Below the pieces are notes generated by a model. That model ran no database searches. It saw nothing but the letters and a program-made list of their open reading frames with translations, and was not told the DNA's origin. A DNA stretch of 64,000 bases, from positions 1 through 64,000 of the forward strand of contig JBFXGM010000029.1 in assembly GCA_050178015.1 (NCBI GenBank), given 5' to 3'. This document shows, in pieces, positions 26,402-36,300 of this stretch. Origin of the DNA: Gaoshiqia sp050178015 (lineage in GTDB: Bacteria > Bacteroidota > Bacteroidia > Bacteroidales > Prolixibacteraceae). Position numbers and translations under genes: made by a program. Position 1 is the first letter of the stretch; every line of letters begins with the position of its first letter.

Positions 26402-28696
26402 ATGAGCATGCTTTTAAAACGTTTTATTCCGCTTTGTTTGGTATTAATTACAGTTGTTGCCTGCAATAATAACTGTAGTAAGTCTGAATTGACTGTTGCT
26501 ATTGTTCCTCAACCGAACGAAATGGTTCCGCAGGAAGGCTCATTCACCGTAAATGACAAAACGGCTTTTGCGCTTCCCGAAAATGAGAAACTGGCTGCAG
26601 CAGCCGATTTGATTAATCAGCGTTTTGTCCGGGCTGCAGGTTTCGCCCTGAAAACTGCCGGTGAAAGGCCCGGCAAAAATTACATTGCCGTTGAGTTGGA
26701 TCCTTCTTTGAGTCAAGATAGTGAAGCCTACGAATTGACCGTAACCACAACTGGTGTCACGGTAAAAGCCGCCTCGGAACGCGGCGCATTCTATGGACTG
26801 ATGACCATGTTGCAACTGCTTCCTCCCGAGATTGAAAGTCCGACTTTGGTGGATGATGCCTGCTGGACGATGCCCTGTGTGCAGGTGAAAGATCAGCCCC
26901 GCTTTGTGTGGCGCGGAATGCACCTCGATGTGTGCCGTCATTTTGTGCCTGTCGAATTCATTAAAAAACAGCTGGATGTCATGGCCCTCTTCAAAATGAA
27001 CACGTTTCACTGGCATTTAACCGAAGACCAGGGCTGGCGCATCGAGATCAAAAAATATCCACTGCTTACCGAACTTGGCTCAAAACGTATTGAGGGCGAT
27101 GGTTCGGAGTACGGCGGTTTTTACACGCAGGAAGACGTGAAAGAAGTTGTGGCCTATGCGGCAGAGCGGTTTATCAATGTAGTGCCCGAGATTGAATTGC
27201 CGGGCCACTCGCTGGCTGCGTTGGTCGGCTATCCGGATTTGTCGTGTACCGGAGGCCCCTTCCAGGTTCGCAATGTGTGGGGTGTCGAGCCGGACGTATA
27301 TTGTGCTGGTAAAGAAGAAGTTTTTCATTTTTTGGAAGATATCATCAACGAGGTGGTGCCGCTGTTTCCCTATGAATATTTTCATATTGGCGGTGACGAA
27401 TCACCCAAAGATCGCTGGAAAGAATGTGCTGCCTGTCAGAAGCGCATCAAAGCTGAAGGCCTGAAAGATGAACATGAGTTGCAAAGCTATTTCGTGCAAC
27501 GCATTGAAAAGGTATTGCTGGCCCATGGCAAGAAAATGGTGGGCTGGGATGAAATTCTGGAGGGCGGACTGGCGCCTTCGGCCACGGTCATGTCGTGGCG
27601 AGGCGAGGCAGGCGGTATCGAGGCTGCCAAACAAGGCCACGATGTGGTGATGACCCCAGGTGGTTGGGTGTATCTGGATCATTATCAGGGCAACAGCCAG
27701 GTGGAACCGGTAGCAATTGGCGGTTTTACCACCCTCGAAAAATCGTACGGTTATGATCCTGTTCCCGCTGAGTTGGAAGGAGAATTGGCCAAACATGTGC
27801 TGGGTACGCAGGGAAATGTATGGTCGGAATACATGTACACGCCGGAACTGTTTGAATACCGCATTTATCCCCGCATCATTGCACTGGCTGAAGTGGGATG
27901 GACACAGAAAGAAAATAAAGACTTCCCCGATTTTCTGAAACGCATGGACCCGCAGTTTGTGCGCCTCGACTATCATGGAATCAATTATCACATTCCACTT
28001 CCCGAAGGCCCTGTAAACCAAGTTGCTTTTACCGATACTGCAAATCTCGAATTTACTTCACCCCGACCGGTAAAAATGGTTTACACGCTCGATGGTAGCG
28101 AACCCGACCAAAACTCGTTGGTGTATGAGTCGCAGCTGACTTTTACCGAAAATGCTACCGTGAAAATCCGTTCGGTGCTGAATACCGGTAAAATGAGCAC
28201 CGTGCGTACCATTCAGGTTGAAAAGCAGGAGCTGTTGCCTGCCGTGGCTGTTGAAACAAGCAAATCCGGCCTGAAAGGTAACTATGCAGAAGGAACTTTC
28301 ATTTGGGTAAAAGATATTGAATCAGTTGATAGCTGGAAGGAAATTGCGGTGACAAGCGATAACCTGAAAATGATCAACAATTACCAATCCCCCACAGCGG
28401 TGGTTTTGACTGGTTATATCGAAATGCCTGAGGATGGCGTTTATGAATTTCAAACCAATTTCGACCAGTTTTATATTGGTGAGAAGTTGCTGATAAACAA
28501 CGATGGCGAAGTGAAGCGTTTTTCGCGTAACAATGCCATGATGGCTTTGGCAAAAGGAAAGCATCCGGTAAAGATTATTTATCTGAACAACAACATTGGC
28601 GGGTTCCCTCAATCGTGGAACCACTTTATCGTGGAGTACAAAAAGGGCGGGGATGAAAAATTCACCACGGTTAAGCTGGAGGATTTTACCTATTGA
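26402..28696 (+). CDS. GH20 beta-N-acetylhexosaminidase, lipoprotein
   Basis: 764 residues; lipoprotein signal VLITVVACNNN. A GH20b N-terminal domain (about 30-150) precedes the TIM barrel, whose catalytic Asp-Glu pair is in FHIGGDESPKDRW; WRGMHLDVCRHF and FHWHLTEDQGWRIEIKKYP are conserved. Then comes a chitobiase C-like segment with YTLDGSEPDQNS and a PA14-like beta-sandwich (about 640-760, with GVYEFQTNFDQFYI). It removes terminal beta-GlcNAc or GalNAc from glycans outside the inner membrane. It is 12 bases after GH109 and presumably cotranscribed. Confidence 0.92.
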   Translation: MSMLLKRFIPLCLVLITVVACNNNCSKSELTVAIVPQPNEMVPQEGSFTVNDKTAFALPENEKLAAAADLINQRFVRAAGFALKTAGERPGKNYIAVELDPSLSQDSEAYELTVTTTGVTVKAASERGAFYGLMTMLQLLPPEIESPTLVDDACWTMPCVQVKDQPRFVWRGMHLDVCRHFVPVEFIKKQLDVMALFKMNTFHWHLTEDQGWRIEIKKYPLLTELGSKRIEGDGSEYGGFYTQEDVKEVVAYAAERFINVVPEIELPGHSLAALVGYPDLSCTGGPFQVRNVWGVEPDVYCAGKEEVFHFLEDIINEVVPLFPYEYFHIGGDESPKDRWKECAACQKRIKAEGLKDEHELQSYFVQRIEKVLLAHGKKMVGWDEILEGGLAPSATVMSWRGEAGGIEAAKQGHDVVMTPGGWVYLDHYQGNSQVEPVAIGGFTTLEKSYGYDPVPAELEGELAKHVLGTQGNVWSEYMYTPELFEYRIYPRIIALAEVGWTQKENKDFPDFLKRMDPQFVRLDYHGINYHIPLPEGPVNQVAFTDTANLEFTSPRPVKMVYTLDGSEPDQNSLVYESQLTFTENATVKIRSVLNTGKMSTVRTIQVEKQELLPAVAVETSKSGLKGNYAEGTFIWVKDIESVDSWKEIAVTSDNLKMINNYQSPTAVVLTGYIEMPEDGVYEFQTNFDQFYIGEKLLINNDGEVKRFSRNNAMMALAKGKHPVKIIYLNNNIGGFPQSWNHFIVEYKKGGDEKFTTVKLEDFTY

Positions 28697-28768
28697 ATTG
28701 GTCGTCAATAAAATGATCTTGTGAAAAGACGGGGTTGTTTTAAAAAGATGAAAACTTTTCGGTAATGA

Positions 28769-28869
28769 CTCCGTGAAACGCTGTGTGTAATGTTGTGTTC
28801 CTCTGTGGTTAAACAATAAATAACTAAACTTTAGAGATACACGGATACCAATCACAGTGTTTCACGGAG
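28769..28869. repeat. Inverted repeat upstream of the GH2 gene
   Basis: CTCCGTGAAACGCTGTG (28769-28785) is repeated in reverse complement at 28853-28869 with one mismatch. The interior holds CTCTGTGGTTAAA, a phrase that also occurs, as TTTAACCACAGAG, in the repeats near 62668. It may be a dispersed repeat that could fold in the leader of the GH2 message. Confidence 0.65.
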
Positions 28870-28920
28870 TTTTTGTACTCCTTTTTTAAAAAAAAACCAA
28901 ATCTTTTTAATATCCCTATC

Positions 28921-31900
28921 ATGAGAAAAAGAATACTACTCATCATTATTGCTTTGTTGGTTGGGGCTGAGGGGTTTACCCAGCGCCCTGATCCGGTGAC
29001 CAACGTTTGGGAATATGTCGAAAATATCCAAATGATTGGCGATAACAAGGAACCGGCCCATGCCTCATTTGTGTCGTGTCGTACAGTATCGGAAGCGTTG
29101 ACTTCAAAAGCAAACGAAGTCGATACCCGCCAATACCTGGATGGCATCTGGAAATTCAAGTGGGTGCGTTCCCCAAAAGATCGGCCGACCAGTTTCATGA
29201 ATCCGGAAGAAGACGTAGAAGATTGGGACAACATCAAAGTGCCCTCAAACTGGGAGGTTGAAGGATACGGCGTGCCGATTTACGTCAACCATCAGTATGA
29301 ATTTGCCGATTATAAAGCGCCGGTTTCACCCGAAATGGAGTTTGAAGACCGGATTTATCCCAAACATCCCGGGAAAGTTCCGCACGATTATAATCCGGTA
29401 GGCTCGTATCGGCGAAATTTCACCTTGGCCAGCGATTGGGACGGGAAGGAAATTTTTCTGCACATCGGTGCCATGAAATCAGGTGGCTTTGTTTGGATTA
29501 ACGGCCATTATGTGGGCTATTCGCAGGGCAGTAAACTGCCTGCCGAATTCGATATTGCACAGCACCTTCAGAAAGGCGAAAATACCATTGCGCTGCAAAT
29601 TTTCCGCTGGACCGATGGCTCGTATTTGGAATGCCAGGATTTTTGGCGCATTAGTGGAATTGAGCGCAGTGTCTATCTGTATGCACAGCCCAAACTGCGC
29701 ATTCGCGATTTTGAGGCAAGCGCAACGCTCGACGCTGCATACCAAAATGGTGAGCTGCAACTGGTCGTTGAACTGAACAATCATTTGCCCAAAGCGCAGA
29801 AAATTCGACTGGCTTATCAGCTCATTGATGAGCAGGGTGGGGTCGTAAGCAGTGGCTCGAAACAGCTGGAAGTTGACGGGCAGGCAGCTGCTGCGGAAGC
29901 CTTTTCGGCTACGATTGAAAAGGTAAAACCGTGGAGTGCAGAACATCCGAATTTATACACTCTTTTGCTGGAAGTTCAGAATAAGAAAGGGCAAACCCTC
30001 GAAGCTACGGCCATCAAAGTTGGCTTTCGTACGGTCGAGATTAAACAGGGCTTGTTACTGGTTAACGGGCAGCGCATTACTTTGAAAGGCGTAAATACAC
30101 AGGAAACCGATCCGGAGACCGGCCATGTGATGAGCGAAGAAATGATCATGAAAGATATTCGCTTGTGGAAAGAGAATAACATCAATGCGGTTCGCCTAAG
30201 CCACTACCCGCGTGGGGCCTGTTTTTATGAATTGTGCGACGAGCATGGAATTTATGTGGTTGACGAGGCCAATATCGAATCGCACGGCATGTACTACGGC
30301 GACCATTCGCTGGCCAAAAAGCCCGAGTGGGAAAAACAGCATGTGGATCGCATGGTTCGTTTGGTGGAGCGGGACAAAAATCATCCGTCGGTTATCATCT
30401 GGAGCATGGGCAACGAAGCCGGCAATGGCGTGAACTTCTATGCCGGCTACAAAGCAATGAAAGCTGCCGACCCGCAAAAGCGTCCGGTGCAATACGAACG
30501 TCCATACATCGATTACGACGGCAGTATTCTGGATATGGATTGGAACACCGATATCCTTGCGCCGCAATATCCGTCGCCTGCATTTTTTGAATACGTGGGC
30601 AAACGCAAAACCGACCGCCCGTTTATTCCCAGCGAGTACGCCCATGCGATGGGAAACAGCACCGGAAACTTCCAGGATTACTGGGACATCATTGAATTGT
30701 ACGACAACCTGCAAGGCGGTTTCATTTGGGACTGGGTGGACCAATCTATCTGGAAAACCAACGAAAAAGGGGAGCGTTTTTATGCCTACGGGGGCGACTT
30801 TGGCAAAAATATGCCTACCGACAATTCGTTCCTGAATAATGGCATCGTTTTCCCGGACCGTACTCCGCAGCCTGCTCTTTATGAGGTGAAAAAAGCCCAC
30901 GAATTCATCAATTTTAAAGATGAAGGTATCAACCACCACAACGAGTTGCGGGTGCTTGTTGAAAATTTGTACGATTTTACGAACCTGAATGCTTTTAACA
31001 TTGCAGCCCGGATAAAAGCTGATGGTGAAGTGTTGAAAACGGTGGAGTTTCCCGATTTGGATGCGGAACCCCATACCGGGAAATTAATTCGCATTCCGTT
31101 GGCGGATGTGGTAGTGGCGCCAAATACCCGCTATTTTGTGCATTTGTCGGCAACGCTGAAAAACAATTGGGGACTGCTCCCGAAAGGCTTCGAAGTAGCC
31201 GGAGAGCAGATCGAACTCCAAAAACTGTACAAAGCCGAAACCGTTGCGATGGATTATGGCCCGGAATTATCTGTAACGGAAAAGGAAGGAGAGATTACGG
31301 TTACGAACGCTGATTTTCGTTTGATTTTCAGCAGACAGGAAGGTCGTATGGTCTCATATCAATATCATGGAAATGAATTGCTGAACGATGGCAATGGACC
31401 CAAACCCAACTTTTGGCGGGCTCCAACCGACAATGATTTTGGCAACCGGATGCAGTTCAACAACCGCGAATGGAAAAAAGCTTCGTTGTTTTCTGAAGTG
31501 ATCTCGATGGAACCCGAAACACTGGCCGAAAACCTCATCAAGTTGGAAGTGACCTACCAACTGCCTGGTGTGAATACCACTTTTGTAAGTGTGTATGAAA
31601 TTGCTGGTACAGGCGTGGTGAAAGTGTCAAATACCCTGGCCGAAACGGATTATCGTGCGGATATCCCCCGCGTAGGCATGCGCATGCAGCTGCCAAAAGC
31701 TTATGATCAGCTTAGCTATTTTGGCCGTGGCCCCTGGGAAAACTATGTGGACCGGAAAGCTTCTGCTTTCATCGATTTGTATCAGTCAACTGTCAGCGAG
31801 CAGTACGTTCCGTATGTACGTCCGCAGGAAAATGGGTATAAAACCGACGTGGAATGGCTGGCACTGACGAACGATCGGGGCAACGGGCTGTTGGTGGTAA

Positions 31901-32262
31901 GCAGTCATCCCGGCGTCGGACTGTGCATGAGCGCCCTGCATATGCTGAACGAAGACTTCGACACTACTGAAGGACTGGATTACGCCGGAAACAGCGAATT
32001 GGAGCCGGAGTACCGGATCGACGGAATTCCCGAGGTAAATGGCAGCAAGCACATCAACGACATCAAGGAACGCGATTTGGTGCAGTTGAATATCGACCTG
32101 GGACAACGTGGACTGGGCGGCGACGACAGCTGGGGAGCCCGGCCGCAGCGAAAATATACCATGAGCGGACAGGAAGTGCATGAATATAGTTTTTACCTGG
32201 TACCGGTTACAAATGCAACCGTGGATAGCTGTAAAAAGCTTAGCAAAATGGTACATCGCTAA
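28921..32262 (+). CDS. GH2 beta-galactosidase (LacZ-type, exported)
   Basis: 1,113 residues from the ATG at 28921, where the signal peptide MRKRILLIIIALL begins; 16 open codons upstream are not part of it. Five-domain LacZ layout: sugar-binding domain with GSYRRNFTL, Ig-like domain, TIM barrel with acid/base Glu in WSMGNEAGNG and nucleophile Glu in PSEYAHAMGNSTG, then the beta-galactosidase small-chain domain (WRAPTDNDFGNRM, YFGRGPWENYVDR). It would cleave terminal beta-galactose from host-type or plant glycans after export. A gap of 224 bases with an inverted repeat separates it from GH20, so it may have separate expression control. Confidence 0.93.
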   Translation: MRKRILLIIIALLVGAEGFTQRPDPVTNVWEYVENIQMIGDNKEPAHASFVSCRTVSEALTSKANEVDTRQYLDGIWKFKWVRSPKDRPTSFMNPEEDVEDWDNIKVPSNWEVEGYGVPIYVNHQYEFADYKAPVSPEMEFEDRIYPKHPGKVPHDYNPVGSYRRNFTLASDWDGKEIFLHIGAMKSGGFVWINGHYVGYSQGSKLPAEFDIAQHLQKGENTIALQIFRWTDGSYLECQDFWRISGIERSVYLYAQPKLRIRDFEASATLDAAYQNGELQLVVELNNHLPKAQKIRLAYQLIDEQGGVVSSGSKQLEVDGQAAAAEAFSATIEKVKPWSAEHPNLYTLLLEVQNKKGQTLEATAIKVGFRTVEIKQGLLLVNGQRITLKGVNTQETDPETGHVMSEEMIMKDIRLWKENNINAVRLSHYPRGACFYELCDEHGIYVVDEANIESHGMYYGDHSLAKKPEWEKQHVDRMVRLVERDKNHPSVIIWSMGNEAGNGVNFYAGYKAMKAADPQKRPVQYERPYIDYDGSILDMDWNTDILAPQYPSPAFFEYVGKRKTDRPFIPSEYAHAMGNSTGNFQDYWDIIELYDNLQGGFIWDWVDQSIWKTNEKGERFYAYGGDFGKNMPTDNSFLNNGIVFPDRTPQPALYEVKKAHEFINFKDEGINHHNELRVLVENLYDFTNLNAFNIAARIKADGEVLKTVEFPDLDAEPHTGKLIRIPLADVVVAPNTRYFVHLSATLKNNWGLLPKGFEVAGEQIELQKLYKAETVAMDYGPELSVTEKEGEITVTNADFRLIFSRQEGRMVSYQYHGNELLNDGNGPKPNFWRAPTDNDFGNRMQFNNREWKKASLFSEVISMEPETLAENLIKLEVTYQLPGVNTTFVSVYEIAGTGVVKVSNTLAETDYRADIPRVGMRMQLPKAYDQLSYFGRGPWENYVDRKASAFIDLYQSTVSEQYVPYVRPQENGYKTDVEWLALTNDRGNGLLVVSSHPGVGLCMSALHMLNEDFDTTEGLDYAGNSELEPEYRIDGIPEVNGSKHINDIKERDLVQLNIDLGQRGLGGDDSWGARPQRKYTMSGQEVHEYSFYLVPVTNATVDSCKKLSKMVHR

Positions 32263-32405
32263 TGGAATGGTTGTCAGCCTTAACGTTGGCGTCGGTTTAT
32301 CCGACATGTACTGATTAGCCGTGTTGGAGGACTTTTATTCAGTGTAGAAAGACATATACTTCTGATTGTAATGCTTCTGCTGTCGGAAATTTTGCCTGAA
32401 AAAGT

Positions 32406-32436
32406 AACGAGGCTGTCATTGTGTGACAGTCTCGTT
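32406..32436. terminator. Terminator hairpin between convergent GH2 and GntR genes
   Basis: A 13-bp stem (32406-32418 with 32424-32436, one G-T pair) with a 5-base loop lies between two converging genes. The flanking T runs are weak on both sides. Confidence 0.65.
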
Positions 32437-32460
32437 ATTGGTGTATTTGTTTTAAGATAT

Positions 32461-33186
32461 CTATTTCCCGCTTTTTTCGATCAATGAGATGCGCTGAAAA
32501 TGGTTTTCTAGGTGTTTGCGCATCGCCACCCGGTATTCGTCAGCTGTGCCGTTTTTCAGCACATCCACCAGTCCTTTATGCGATACATAACGAATGTTTT
32601 TCACGGGTTTGTTGATTAATCCGCTGTCATATACGTAGTTGAATACAGGCAGAAGGATGTTCTGAAAGTTGCGGAGTGTTTCGTTACGGGTCATCTCATA
32701 GAGTTTACTATGAAATTTAATCTCGTGGCTGACATCAAATAAAACATCCTCGCTAAACTCCGGTTCCTGCTCTACAATGTGTGTTAGTTCCTCCAGGTCT
32801 TCCGGGGTTTTGTGTGCAAAGAGCAGATCAGCGATCCCGATTTCCAGCACCAGCCGGAGCTCAAAAATATCTTTCAGGGTTGCATTGTCAAGAATATGCG
32901 GGATCATCGATTTTTGCAAAAGCGAACCCAGGTTGGGACTTTTAATGACCGTTCCCTTATGCTTTTTCGATTCAATCAACCCCATCGTTTTTAAACGGTT
33001 CAGCGATTCACGGATCACTGTTCGGCTCACGCCCATGGCTGCTGCCAGTTCTACTTCTTTCGGAATAACATCGCCCGGCTGCAACGCTTTTTTGGCGAAA
33101 TATTCCACCATGTTCATCTCTACTTTATCTACTAAGCTTCGGGTATCAATGGCTGATAACATATCGGTTTTGTCTGCTTTTTCCAT
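32461..33186 (-). CDS. GntR/FadR-family transcriptional regulator of the sialic acid locus
   Basis: 241 residues from the ATG at 33186; the frame is open 34 codons further, but that stretch contains the operator-like repeat and is not a gene start. A winged helix of GntR type (PGDVIPKEVELAAAMGVSRT, then VIRESLNRLKTMGLIESKK) is followed by an FCD effector domain (residues about 95-235; ELRLVLEIGIADLL, FHSKLYEMTRN). FCD members bind organic acids or sugar acids, and several regulate sialic acid use. It faces the SusC gene; two inverted TTATGTAGGACATA sites between them are its likely operators. Confidence 0.9.
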   Translation of the reverse strand: MEKADKTDMLSAIDTRSLVDKVEMNMVEYFAKKALQPGDVIPKEVELAAAMGVSRTVIRESLNRLKTMGLIESKKHKGTVIKSPNLGSLLQKSMIPHILDNATLKDIFELRLVLEIGIADLLFAHKTPEDLEELTHIVEQEPEFSEDVLFDVSHEIKFHSKLYEMTRNETLRNFQNILLPVFNYVYDSGLINKPVKNIRYVSHKGLVDVLKNGTADEYRVAMRKHLENHFQRISLIEKSGK

Positions 33187-33202
33187 ACTTGGTGTTTTAT
33201 AA

Positions 33203-33215
33203 TATGTCCTACATA
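33203..33215 (-). promoter_or_regulatory. GntR operator candidate, regulator side
   Basis: TATGTCCTACATA is a dyad with arms TATGT/ACATA and is the reverse complement of the core of the site at 33276-33290. On the minus strand it follows GAAATTTG, a near match to the -7 box, about 6 bases on. It fits the FadR-subfamily pattern with GT and AC flanking a 3-base centre. Confidence 0.7.
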
Positions 33216-33237
33216 AAGCAACAAATTTCGGAAAATA

Positions 33238-33268
33238 GTTGGAATTAAAAAACAATTCAATATTTTTG
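33238..33268 (+). promoter_or_regulatory. Promoter of the sialic acid operon
   Basis: TATTTTTG (33261-33268) matches the Bacteroidota -7 consensus TAnnTTTG. GTTG at 33238-33241 is 19 bases upstream and serves as the -33 element. Transcription would start near 33275, right at the operator that follows. Confidence 0.7.
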
Positions 33269-33275
33269 TTGTGTC

Positions 33276-33290
33276 TTATGTAGGACATAA
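33276..33290 (+). promoter_or_regulatory. GntR operator candidate, SusC side
   Basis: TTATGTAGGACATAA is a perfect dyad with 6-base arms and a 3-base centre. It overlaps the expected transcription start, a position for direct repression. Its twin in the opposite orientation is at 33203-33215. Confidence 0.75.
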
Positions 33291-33322
33291 TGCGTAAATC
33301 ATAGAATGAAAAAACTTAATTT

Positions 33323-36300
33323 ATGAGAAGAATGAAAGAAAAAATGCTGTCAATCAGTTTATTGGTATTGCTGGTGCTGCTTAACAGTCATGCCTTTGCC
33401 CAGCAAAGCATCACGGGGCGAATCACTGATGCCGAAAATGGTGAACCATTGCCCGGGGCTACAGTGGTGGTTCCTGGTACAACAACCGGTACTATCAGCG
33501 ATTTTGACGGGAATTATACCCTTGCCGTTCCGGCCGGAAGTGAACAACTTGAGTTTTCTATGGTCGGTTTTGAGAAACAGATTGTGAAAATTGCAGGTTT
33601 ATCGGTGATAAATGTGGCTTTGAAAACAGAGGTGACTGCTTTGAATGAGGTGGTAATTACCGGTTATTCTACGCAGTCGCGTGCCGAAATGACTACTTCT
33701 ATTTCAAAATTGAATACGAAGGTATTGGAAAGTGCACCCCGCTCGAATGCGGCCACAGCCCTGCAGGGAACCATTGCCGGTTTGAAAGTGACCCAAACCA
33801 CCGGCCAGCCAGGTTCTACGCCGAGCATGGTGGTCCGCGGCGGAACCAGCTTCTCGGGAACCGGTAGTCCGCTTATTTTGGTGGATGGGGTACCGGGTTC
33901 GTTTTATGCGTTGAACTCGGACGATATTGAATCGATGGAAGTATTGAAAGATGCTGCATCAACAGCCATCTACGGGGCAAGGGCAGCCAACGGGGTAATT
34001 TTGGTAACCACCAAGAAAGGCAAAGTAGGCAAATCGAACATTAACTTCCGGGCCAAGTTTACCAGTAATGAACGTCGCGAAGACCCTATGGAATATTTGG
34101 GAGCCGCCGACTACGTAAAATTTAACCGGATGGCCGTGAAAAGTGCTCAGGAGGTGATGGGTTATGCCTGGCTCGACCAGTTTTTAACGGGCAATCATGC
34201 TGCTGCTACCGGAAATAACACCACGAATTCAATCTATACCACCATGGTATTGTCTGATGCCAACCGCTATTTATTAAATTACGAAGGCTGGCAAACCATC
34301 GAGGATCCGGTTAATCCGGGGACCATGCTGATTTTTCAGGAAAATCAGATGAATGAATTGTTCTATCAAAATAGTCATGCACAGGATTATAGCCTGAGTT
34401 TTGATGGCGGAAATGAAAAAGGAACATATTACCTGGGCCTTGGTTATATGGACGACAATGGATTGGTGTTTGGTTCTGCTTTCAAACGCTACTCGGGAAC
34501 CTTTAATGCTTCTTATAAGTTGTCGGATGCGCTGAAAGTTTCTTCGAATTTCATTTATGCGCATTCTAATCAAAATTTGCCTTTCGACAACGAGTATAAC
34601 CTGTTTCAGCGTACTGCGGGATTGGCGCCAACCTCACGGATTTACAACAATAATCCCGACGGAAGCTTATCCACCGACTATCAGCCCGGTACTTACCTGG
34701 GATTTGGTAACCCGCTCTATTATCGCGATAAATTTGTCCGCTACAACCTGGAGCAACGCCTGACCGGTTCGGTACAGTTCGATTATAATTTTCTGAATGA
34801 TTTTACCCTGACGGTCCGCGGAAGTCATTTTACGATCAACAATTCCAACGAATCGTTCGACAAGGCTTACCTGAACTCGGGCCGATTGAACACGGAACGG
34901 GTGGCCTCGGCCTCTCATCAGCGGACCTTGCGCGACCAGCTGACAGCCATGTTGAATTATAAAAAGTCCTTCCTCGATAAGCATAACGTGACCGCATTGG
35001 TTGGCGCCGAATATTTTCAGGAGAAATATTTCAGCTTTAATGCTTCTACACGGCTTTCGCCAACCGACTTGATTTATACCATGAACGTCGGATCAGAGGC
35101 CAGTGGTGTGCCATATTCGTACCGCACCGGATATGAGATTTCATCTCTTTTCGGTCAGGTGAATTATGATTTCGACTACAAATACTTGCTTGGATTTACG
35201 TTCCGCTATGACGGTACTTCCCGTTTGGGAAACAACAAATACGGTTTCTTCCCGGGGGTATCAGCCGGATGGAACCTGCACAACGAGGACTTCTTTAAAA
35301 AATCGAAGCTCAATTCCGCAATCAGTAAAATCAAACCCCGTGTAAGTTACGGGGTGAACGGGAACATCGATGTGTTGAGTAATTTCGGCGTATTTGGAAC
35401 TTACGGAAAATCATCGGTGTACGATACCCAGGCTGGTTACGTAAACAATGGCCTGCCGTTGCTCGACCTGAAATGGGAACGCTCAACCACACTCAACTTT
35501 GGCTTGGATCTTGGTTTGCTGAACAACAAAGTAACCGTTATTGCCGATTACTTTATCCGCGACGTGAAAGATAAACTGGCCGGGTTGACTTTGCCACTCT
35601 GGACTGGCTTTTCTTCGATAACCACGAACAACGGAACGCTGCAGAATAAGGGTCTGGAGCTGCAAGTGGATGCCAACCTGATTGGCAAGGGTGATTTTAA
35701 GTGGAATGTAGGCGCTACTTTCTATACGGTTCGGAATTTTGCCAAAGCTCTTCCTGAAAACGGAGTGGAGAAGAACCGTCAGGGAGGAACTGAAATTTAT
35801 GATCCGGCTACCGGCGAAACCAAATATGTTGGCGGTTTGCAGGAAGGCGAACGGGTTGGGTACGATGTAATTACTGCCTATGTGTTTGATGGCGTATATA
35901 AAACCCAAGCCGAAATTGATGAGCATGCCGACCGGACCGTTGAATTTGCTTACCGCAAAAACACCCGCTTCCTGGGCGATGCTCGTTGGAAAGACCTGAA
36001 CGGCGATAACGTGATCAATTATCTGGATCGCACTGTGATTGGCCGGAGAACTCCTGACTTTTCCGGTGGGTTCACTTCCGATTTCAGCTATAAGAACTTC
36101 AGCTTATTTCTGAAAACCGACTTTGCTGTCGGACATTACATCATCAACGGACGCCGGGTGAAAGGGATTTCCCAGACTCAAGGTAACCAAAACGGACCAT
36201 TGGAAATCCGCGATTCCTGGACTCCCGAAAATCCAACATCAGAGATACCCATTTTCACCTTAGTTGACCGGCAACGGAACCACCTGGCAGCCGGTGGCGA

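Noticed and set aside
30196..31074. Minus-strand frame of 292 codons opposite GH2
   Set aside because: Antisense to the catalytic barrel of a clear beta-galactosidase.
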